Assembly: GCF_000003815.2 (NCBI RefSeq)
Contig: NC_049983.1
Coordinates: 11,555,491-11,619,490, forward strand
Direction: 5' to 3'
Source of the DNA: Branchiostoma floridae
Taxonomy: Eukaryota; Chordata; Leptocardii; Amphioxiformes; Branchiostomatidae
Length of the DNA stretch: 64,000 bases
In this document: one piece after another, positions 47,501 through 64,000 of the stretch
How the letters are laid out: each line of letters opens with the position of its first letter
Numbering within the stretch: position 1 is the stretch's first letter
The notes under the pieces: model-generated
Seen by the model: only the letters and a program-made list of their open reading frames with translations
Told to the model about the DNA's origin: nothing
The model's database searches: none
Program-made: the position numbers and the translations under genes

Positions 47501-50500
47501 CTAGTGTGTAGTATATTAGACAACCCGTATCTATTAGACTCTTCTATTGATATAGAATCTCCAAGTGTTCTTGAGTTGTCAATAGAAGGTGTGGGTGTGT
47601 GAGAGTGAAACATAAAGAATTGTTTTATCTTGTTCAATTGTTTTCTTACTGGCAACACATATCATTACCTTTCTGATTCATAGTGTGTTTTTCAGAACAT
47701 GCCTCTTTGATGTTCATTAGAGATACAGCATGAAACTGTGTATAGATTTTGTATTTATCATTTTCAACATTATGTATGTCTTTGTACTAATTGTAGTACC
47801 AGCACCTGCTACAACTCCAGTGCCTGACACAACTCCAGCACCTGTCACAACTCCATTGCCCATTACAACTCCAGCACCTGTTACAACTCCTGTCAAGAAC
47901 TTCCTACAGAATCAGGAAGGTTCTGAGAAGGACTTCTCCCATGCCAGGTCCCCCAAGAGGAAAAGGTTTGTTCTTTCAATTCCTGTCAGCCTTTGGGTAG
48001 GAAATGGCCAAAGTTATTAAGTAGAGAAGGAAAATTCTTTTTATTTTATTTTAGTTTTATTTATGTTGATGAATACTCCCTTTACTTGTCATCTACAGTT
48101 GATGTAGTTGCACGTACTGTATGTGTTTGTGGTAAACATACGTTTTTCTGTGTATCTTTAGAGCTGCTCCAAAGCGGCTGACAGCAGTACCAGAGCTACA
48201 GAAGCCAGTGGAGTATCTTCTAAATAGTGATGACCTGCTAGCCAAGCTGGCACACACCATCGGGAGAGTCCACTTTGGCCAAGATGGTACAGACTTATAT
48301 TTACCCGAAAGTTGAACGATGATAGCAAAGTGTGGAGAACTGTACTTCATTCCAGTTATCTTGTGTGTGTGTGACTTATGTTGTTTTAGTTATGTAAGAA
48401 GTGCTTCTATTTTGATTCTGATGTACAGGAGAATCAAGCATCGGTCCACTAAAAGTCTGTTCTGCAGTAACTACTTTTGTAATATGTTATTCTGCTAGAT
48501 TAATTTTTCTTTGCATATAAATTCCAACTGAAAGCCAGAAAAGATGTTGAAGTGTGCTGCATGCTATATTTCGAATTCGTACTGCTTTTACATGAACTGG
48601 GTATAGTATCTGCTTACTCAATCCTTTAAAAGATTGAGCCAGTGGTTACTACGGAGGATGGCACTCAGGCTAGGATTTTATTTTTTTAGAAATGTGACAA
48701 ATTGCTATGTGTTTAGTCTATTTGTACATGTAAGTATGCCTGTATTATATTACAATAGATTGATGTACCTGAAATAAGAAATTCATTAACTCCAGGTGAA
48801 GAACAGGACCAGAGACAGGAAACAAGAAAGACAGACAGTCTCTCCGTCCCCACCACCCCTTCTGCACCCCCTGGCCCCCCAGACCCTGAGGTGGCACCCT
48901 TACCTCTCCCTGCCGGCGAGATCTCCAACATCCTGGACGAGTTCAGTGACCTTTTCGACATGCTGGGAAACATTGGTAAGAGACCTTCCTCTAACAGTAT
49001 CCTTGGTAATCAAATGTTTTATTCTGTATTAAAAAATGGTGATCTGATGGTCATGTCAAATTTTGGGAATGACAGTTAACAGAAATAGCATCAAGATTCT
49101 AAATTTTGTTTCATTGTAGTAGTTTGGTATGTAGAAATAAATCTTTTCTACACACGTATGCCTTTGGTACATCTTTCACTATATTGTCACTTTATTGTGG
49201 GGAATTGTATGGCCGCATTTGTTTGTTCTGCTTATACATGTACGTACTTGTATTGCCTTATAGTATGATTAAGCACAAAGATTTTCCTCCATTCCAATAG
49301 TGTTTACAAAGTTGCTATCTATGGCAGCTAATTGTTCTCTTACAACATTTTCAGAGACTCCAGTCAGTGGTTCAAAAGGCACACAAGAACGCAGGCCTGA
49401 CAGGTCCAACACTGCCACTCCCATCAGCCTCACCGATGCCTTAGACTGGTCGGACATCGGCATGCCTGAAGATCAGCTTCCGTCATCGTCTGCTGAAGCA
49501 AGCACGGACACTCACAGCACCAGGGGACTAGGGAACAGTAGTACACCACAAAATATCTGTACCACAACATCATCTGCTGTACTTGTGAACAGTACTGCAC
49601 CTATGACTACTACTGCTGCGCACATGCCAGGCAGTGTTGTGATCCAGCCCACCACAGGGCCTGTGTCCTGTACCCCAGCAGTAGTGAACAGTACAACTAC
49701 AGGTGTACAGAACATCCAGCCACAGCCTGCACAGATGTCATCTACAGGTGACTGACCTTTCATTTCATAACAGTTGATAGCTATAGTCCAGTCAGTTCCT
49801 AAAAGACAACCTGGAGATGAATGGAATCACACACACTCTGGTCTATATTGAATGAATTACAGATGAAAAGTATAACGTTATAGCATCCTTCTAAATTGAA
49901 AACAATGTTGACGGTTAAGTTTCCTCTCCTGTGCCTGATGGTATCCTTGCTGTAAAGTATTTGAGTGTACCACACTTTTGTATCTTAAGCTTATGTAGAA
50001 CTGTGCTTCATGTGTTTTTGTCTTCTTTTTCTTCCCTCCTGCAGTACCAGTCTTGCTTCAGGCCCAACCCTTAGCAACAGTGGCCCCGCCTCAAATCATT
50101 GCAGTGCCACGAGGAATGGCAGTCATACAGCAGAACTCCACATCTCTCCCCTCTAGTGTTGTATCCTCCAACAGTAGCATGGCTTGTATTTCATTGGTTG
50201 GTGGAACAGTAGGCTTGCCAGTGCTGCAGTTATCCTCTAGTCAGCAAGGGGTCTCCACTACAAGGAGCAATGTGATTTTTAACACTAACACACAAACTGT
50301 GCCCACCGCTCAGTCTAACAGGCAAAGTCGACTAAATGTGGTCCCAAAACCGGTCCCTGGAAAGAAGCCTCTTCCAAAGACAACCATTTCCTCCACACTC
50401 CCGAAACCCTCCCCTGCGAAATATGCCACAAAGCAGCTGACAGTAAGAGAGCAGGATGCCAAGCCTCTTCAGGGCATAGTTCTGCCCAGCCCCGGGAGGC

Positions 50501-53059
50501 AAACAAGCCCAGGAATGTCGTCCAGCCAGGCAAGCTTGAGTGGCAGGGTGAAGACCGCCCATGTCCGCATCCTTGACTTTGGTGGGAGTGACGAGACAGT
50601 GGCAGACTCCTCTAGTTCCTCATTCTCACAGCAGGCTCCAGGGAACCTGGGCAGGGTGCACTGGCTGAAACAGGCCAGCCAGCCACAACGACCAAAGCAG
50701 GCAAAATCATCAGTTACGGGGAGGAGGAAGCTGAGAAATCCAGCCCAGACTGTCCCCCAGGCACCCAAGCAGACAGCTATAGGAGCTGTAGATGTAGTGG
50801 AGAAGCAGCTTGTGTTTGTACAACCTCAAACTTCAGGTAGTAACAGTCAAAGTGCTGTAAACCAACCTCTAGTCAACAAGGCAACAAGCTACAAATCTGG
50901 GCAGGGCCAGGGGCTGGTCAGTAGTGTTGAGGTTGTGAACAGGAAAGTGCCTGTGTTAAGTGAAAAACGGAGTGTGAGTAGAGCTGAATGTGTAGTGGAA
51001 AACTTGGACATTGCTGCGTCTGTTGAGATCAGTCAGAGTCGTGGGGCTCATGGCAGAAGCAGAGTACAGGAAACCGACGAGGCCTTCATTCCAGCAGCGT
51101 GCAGTCCTCCTAAGGACGACAGAACAGCGGGAGTTCAACTGCAAAGGTCAATGGGCACTAGATCACCACAAGCAAGAGAAGGTGCAAAGGACAGAAATAG
51201 AAAACAGAAGGAGAATGTACAAAAAGAGAGCAAAGTTGTGAGCAGGCAAAAATACAGGAAAGACACATACTCAAAAGCTGAGGTGTTTGAAGGCGTAAAC
51301 CCAGACAGCCCGTCAACTAGTAGAACTTTGGCAGCAGAAACGTTAGTGAGCCTTGCTACTGCAATCACTCTACACTCAGGCACTGCAGATGATGCATTGG
51401 ATGACCATGATAATGGAAAAGCCACAGCAAGTGGAGAACAGAGAATAGGGAATTCCACCGCTGTTGACACCTTGCATACAGGCACTGCAGGTAATACAAC
51501 AGGCACAGATACAGGTATATCAGCAAAAAAGTCACATACTGGCGCAGAGAGCAGTTCAACAGACAGAAATAAACATGTAATAGCTACATCGGGCTCTGTA
51601 GAAAAGGAGACAAGAACTGAGATGCTAAAACCCAAACAGCAGCATCAGAAAAGAGATGTCATTGCCAGCAATGCAAAGTCTCAGGAAGTCCCGGAAAATA
51701 GACTAGCAGTAGATAACAGCCTTGTTAGTCAGGAAAAAAGTAACACAGCTGGCCTCCAAAGATCACAGCTCCATGGTGTCCTTAGGACAGCTGGTGTTGA
51801 CAGAACGGTTGGAAATGCTCCCGCTAATAGTGCTGAAAAATTCAGTTCTGTAAAAGAAACGGCAGCGAGTGCTGTCACTGGAAATCAAGATGCTGTGATA
51901 AGGGAACAGCCAAAAGCAGGTAGTGATGATGGAAGGACATATACAGGTGTAGGTGACAGGGGTGTGTTCAGGACAGAAATGAATAAAAACAGTGAAAAGT
52001 CAGAAAAGACACAAAAACAGAGACCTACAGGGAAGCATGTTACCTTTTTGGAGGAAAGAAATGCAGGCAAAGGTGCTGCTGGTGATTTGGAGCCTGAATC
52101 AGTCAGATCAGAGGCTCAGAATGATATAGCCCAGGATGAGGTGCCAAGCTTGATTGCCAGTCAAAAGGTTCCGAGCCCTGTCAATGAATTTTCAAAGACA
52201 CTATCACAACAATCAGGGAAAAGGAAGGCGGAAAAAGCAGAGGGAAGACCACAGGATGTTCCTGTTACCAAGCAGCAAGAAGTTACACCTGGCAGAGTGA
52301 CTCTGCAGTCCAGAGAAAATAATTCAGAGAACAGTACAATGGAAAGAAGAGGTGTTTTTGATGAAAGGGTAGAAGAAGGGAATGAGAGAGCAGATGGAAA
52401 GAGGGATGTGAGCAGATCAAACCCTGTGATTGTTGAGATAAGAGGAGAGAAGAGAGGAAGGAGTGACAGTGATACAAAGGTGGGTACCAGACTACCAGCA
52501 AGTGGTATTTGAAAGTCAAGAAACTGATGCTAGTAGTCTTAGTCTTGCATATTTGAAAATAAAAATAACTTTGTAAAGAGCTTCTTTTTTTTTTAGGATC
52601 AATTCATATTTCTGTTGACTGTTTACTCATCAGGTCTATTGTATTTATTTTCTTCCTAATAGCCCGGCAAGAAACCAAAGACAAACAAACAGGTACAGTT
52701 GTTACAACATTGTCTTTTCTTTTTTTTCAATTGTTCTTTAACTCAGGTTGAATCAGAAGTGTATACCCTTCACATTAATTGAGAAAAGTGTCTCTAACAA
52801 TGCCTCCAGATTGCAAACTGTTGTAGCATCATTTATAATAGACATCATAGACTAGAGTAGACACTGTGTGTTGTGATATTATTTTTACACTGTCATGTTA
52901 CTTGCAATTAGCCCATGGGCAAGAATTTGCAATAAACTTTACTATAATAATCACTGATTTCAATTTCAGAGATCAAAAGGTAGCAAGCATGGGAAGCTGA
53001 AATTTCCAGCCAACTTAGACGTGGATAGTTTTCTGTCCAAAATCCACAATGGGAGCTGA
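44569..53059 (+). CDS. NPAT: NPAT, histone-gene transcription coactivator, complete, 13 exons
   Basis: Exons: 44569-44605, 45440-45552, 46108-46168, 46550-46622, 46794-46882, 47179-47406, 47797-47965, 48162-48286, 48796-48975, 49355-49747, 50045-52479, 52663-52692 and 52970-53059, totalling 4023 nt (1340 aa; human is 1427). The start MILPSDVARLVLGYLSDEGL matches the human LisH region (MLLPSDVARLVLGYL). Next come LGKDLKGILEEYAAIRTQ and LWKKLDTIVSQIR, equivalent to human LTTILNEYV and SLWKKLDHTLSQIR. ISNILDEFSDLFDMLGN (about 341-357) matches the acidic ILEQ...LFDLFDYG segment. The middle is disordered and rich in Ser, Thr, Pro and Gln, with 812 codons in exon 11. The extreme C-terminus FPANLDVDSFLSKIHNGS resembles a conserved vertebrate LDVDxFLSxLH tail (recalled, to be checked). 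NPAT is a cyclin E-CDK2 substrate that scaffolds the histone locus body and activates replication-dependent histone genes at S phase. Confidence 0.95.
45690..45972 (+). mobile_element. tRNA-derived SINE in NPAT intron 2
   Basis: TAGTGCGTAGTGGTTTGC resembles a pol III A box, and TTAGTTCAAGTCC about 30 bp later a B box, in tRNA-like spacing. A body of about 200 bp follows and ends in an AT-rich CACTTTATCTTT tail. It is in the NPAT sense orientation. Confidence 0.6.
47797..47892 (+). repeat. In-frame PxPxTT hexapeptide repeats in NPAT exon 7
   Basis: Five successive six-residue units of the form P-x-P-x-T-T (18-bp DNA period, ACAACTCCAGCACCTGT-like) open exon 7. They produce a Pro/Thr-rich linker not recalled in vertebrate NPAT and probably arose by replication slippage. 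Confidence 0.75.
48636..48674. mobile_element. Partial copy of the 9.1-kb MITE-like family
   Basis: GTGGTTACTACGGAGGATGG followed by CACTCAGGCTAGG matches the complement of 9096-9135 with a few changes. Only one arm is recognisable. It lies in NPAT intron 8. Confidence 0.5.
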
Positions 53060-53382
53060 GAGAATTTTGGAGATAAAGCTGAATAATTAATGTGTGATCA
53101 AATATCTAAAGAGAACTGTTACAGAACATGACGTATTACAGTGTTGTGTGTACTAGATACTTTTTGCTCTTAGAAAAAAATGACAAAGTTGCTGTAGGCT
53201 GTTGTGTGTATTTTCTACTGATAGTTGAGTGGTAGAAACATTCTGCCCAACAATGTCCAATTCCTGCCTTTGCTGCTTGCCAAATCTCTGGCATCTATGC
53301 AACTTTCATCTGTTCTAGAGTTGTTCTCGACAGAAATGTTATATTTTCAGTTTTGATTGTGCTGTGGTTGGAACTTGAACTG

Positions 53383-53388
53383 AATAAA
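53383..53388 (+). terminator. Polyadenylation signal of NPAT
   Basis: AATAAA lies 324 nt after the TGA at 53057-53059. A second AATAAA occurs near 54040 and could serve a longer mRNA. Confidence 0.55.
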
Positions 53389-53399
53389 AGTGTTTGTTT

Positions 53400-55085
53400 T
53401 TTTCAACCTGCTAGAAGTCCAGCTTTAGAAATATGTTGTTTCTCAGGTGAACTGTTCAAAAAATGAATTTAATATTATTGTAGTAATCTGCTTAACATGC
53501 TGTTGCTGATTTGATGTAAAGTAAGCCAATAGAAACAATTATTTGTTCTCTGCAGAGTAAGCAAGTTACACTGTTGACTGAGCAGAAGCTATGAAGTCTG
53601 TTTAAGTCACAGCCAAAAGAGTAACATCTACACATGTATTTTTTTCAAACAACCAGATTTTTTTATAAACAGTAACTCCCACATTGTGATTTCAATGTCA
53701 ACCAATAAGATGAAATCAAAGATTAGCAAATTATTTGTTTTAGAATTTTGTGTGCCTGCTTATTTCAGATGGTTCCTTGAAGTTGAAATTTCTTCAATGG
53801 TTTGAAGTGAGATGTGGTTTGTGTATGTGTGCTTTCAACTTGGTATTACACAACAGTTTATCTCCATACTGATAACATTTATACTTGTGCTATTGGCAAG
53901 GCTTGTCTGTTTGATATAAAGTAGACATTTACTTTCCTTATAGTATCAATATCAATGTGTACATTATTTGGAAGATGTAAGAAGATAATGTTTATGGTCC
54001 TTTGGAAACCCCTTCATTACCAACTGTTCTTGCCTTTCAATAAACAATTTATGAGCTTGATAGTCTTTTTGTATATTTGTGGTTGAACAGCATAACTCAC
54101 TAAGCTATGGATGCATTGTAATGTAATATGGTTAGGTTAGGTCCTGTCCTATTACAGAAATCACATGTGTATTAGATGTTGGATAACCTGGCAACTTTCC
54201 TTGGTACTACAGCAGAGCTTCCAGTTACTTTTCAAATTTTTTATTCTCATTGGATTCTGAGATAAACACTGGAGATAAACATAGCCTTCAAAAGTTCAGT
54301 ACACATCAGGCTTGCAGAGCATATAGGCTTGGCTTGATGTAAGATACTGTACTCCAATATATACAGCGTATATATATACACGTGCTTGAGATCTGTCACA
54401 TTTACGGTCTTTGGTTCAGTCGTTTCCTCCGCAGATAACACCACAGTCATGAACTATTGCAAAGAAAGGAGAATCTTGCGCAGGATATAATAAGAATAAA
54501 CTACTGTAAATGCATTAATGTTCGCGGGGATTTAATCTGCGGTAGCGGGAAAAAGGACTTTTCGCAGTGGTTTTAAGTTTGTGGCAGCACCATGCACTGT
54601 AGTCTCTTAATGCCATGGAAAAATGTTTGCGGTGGTTTTGAGTGAAACGTGAACATTAAACCACCGCGAAAGTTTCTGCATTTACAGTATCACATGCAAT
54701 TTACAGAAGCTTTAGGCCATCCATGGAAACATACGTGAATCCAGCAATCACTACATTGTATAATAAAATTTTGTACTTACGATCTAAATATCTTTGGTAC
54801 ATTACAAATTTGTCACAGCTGACATAATCCTGGAGTACTTGCAGAAGAAGTTACTTGACAAGACAGGCACTGCTTGGAAACCTTGGTCATCAACACTACT
54901 AGTAATACTGCTACTTAAAAACCTGAACCAGTCTTTTTCAAAATAATGCGCAGGCATTAGAAATGGTCTATTATTGCATGGATGTATACATTGTACGCAC
55001 GTTACTGCTCTCTGTTATCATTGTTGCCCATTGCAGCATATATAAGTGCTGTAGTGACAAAGTATGCAAAGGTCAATGAAACCTT
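53400..55085. other. Convergent region between NPAT and the receptor kinase
   Basis: No coding exon is supported. It contains the 3' flank of NPAT, an inverted-repeat element at 54502-54689, and probably the 3' UTR of the minus-strand receptor kinase. Confidence 0.5.
54502..54689. mobile_element. MITE with CTGTAAATGCA termini
   Basis: TACTGTAAATGCA at the left and its exact complement TGCATTTACAGTA at the right bound 188 bp. If the outer TA belongs to the flanks, this is a TA target duplication with an 11-bp perfect terminal repeat, as in Tc1/mariner-derived MITEs. Inner blocks GCGGTGGTTT / AAACCACCGCG pair as well. Non-coding. Confidence 0.7.
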
Positions 55086-63650
<8,565 letters not shown>

Positions 63651-64000
63651 CTGTGGCAAGTGGCAAGAAAGGACAACATTATGTTATCAGTATATACTAG
63701 TAGTATACAGTTATGCGTATCAAAATGCCGCGCCGATAAAATGTGCCCGGCCGGGGTAGGCATGACAGATTCGCCCGCTCAAGTTCATCATCTGCATGGT
63801 CAGGAGTCCTGACATACACACTGGTAATGATGCCGGTTTTGCTTAAGCCTCAAGTAGGGAAATGTGGCGTCAAATGGTCAATGTAGTGGGGTCCCGGCTT
63901 TCGGTTCCTGGCATTTCTGACGAGACATTGTGTCCTTTGGGGAAGGTACGTTTCATTCGATCAAGGTGAAAAATGGCTACATGACTTCGGATGGGGAGGT
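63651..64000 (-). other. Intron of the receptor kinase continuing off-window
   Basis: A pyrimidine-rich acceptor CTTGCCACTTGCCACAG precedes the first kinase exon seen. Nothing recognisable as juxtamembrane or transmembrane coding sequence occurs before the window edge. Confidence 0.5.

Noticed and set aside
51135-51635. 166-codon minus-strand open frame within NPAT exon 11
   Set aside because: An antisense shadow of a long coding exon with low-complexity composition.

Overview
The window looks like nuclear DNA of an invertebrate deuterostome, most likely a cephalochordate (amphioxus, Branchiostoma-like). This is inferred from compact multi-exon genes with GT-AG introns of mostly 0.1-1 kb, protein sequences that align closely by eye to vertebrate NUAK, ARIH2 and NPAT, and many interspersed short inverted-repeat elements, tRNA-derived SINEs and truncated CR1-type retrotransposon pieces. 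No prokaryotic operons, CRISPR arrays or rRNA genes are visible. Exon borders were placed by eye from GT/AG sites, reading-frame phase and family similarity; they have not been tested against transcripts.

Layout: (1) 1-3.9 kb, flanking DNA with a hAT-like MITE and possibly the last exon of a gene lying to the left. (2) 6081-22110, minus strand: a complete 7-exon NUAK-family kinase (566 aa), with its 3' UTR probably reaching towards 3.9 kb and a GC-rich promoter at about 22 kb. (3) 22.1-23.8 kb: divergent intergenic region with two identical CArG boxes. (4) 23774-31690, plus strand: a complete 14-exon SHIPPO/STPGR-repeat (ODF3/CIMAP-like) gene, 520 aa, nearly one repeat per phase 1-1 exon; its introns hold several transposable elements, including a CR1-type fragment nested inside a MITE. 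(5) 35399-42638, minus strand: a complete 16-exon ARIH2 (492 aa), convergent with the previous gene. (6) 42.7-44.6 kb: divergent ARIH2/NPAT promoter region with an ETS-CRE cluster. (7) 44569-53059, plus strand: a complete 13-exon NPAT (1340 aa). (8) 55086-63650, minus strand: the 3' nine exons of a receptor tyrosine kinase, covering the whole catalytic domain (367 aa); its extracellular part lies beyond the right edge.

The genes do not form a pathway. NUAK is an LKB1-activated AMPK-related kinase, the STPGR protein is probably axonemal or sperm-tail, ARIH2 is an RBR ubiquitin ligase that works with cullin-5, NPAT drives replication-dependent histone transcription, and the last is a receptor kinase. 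The most unusual items are the exon-per-repeat growth of the STPGR gene, the nested transposon, a minisatellite that has amplified a 3' splice site of the receptor kinase, a CCAAT-rich tandem array inside ARIH2, NPAT paired with ARIH2 instead of ATM, and tandem TEAD-like and CArG motifs around NUAK. I found no convincing wholly new gene system.
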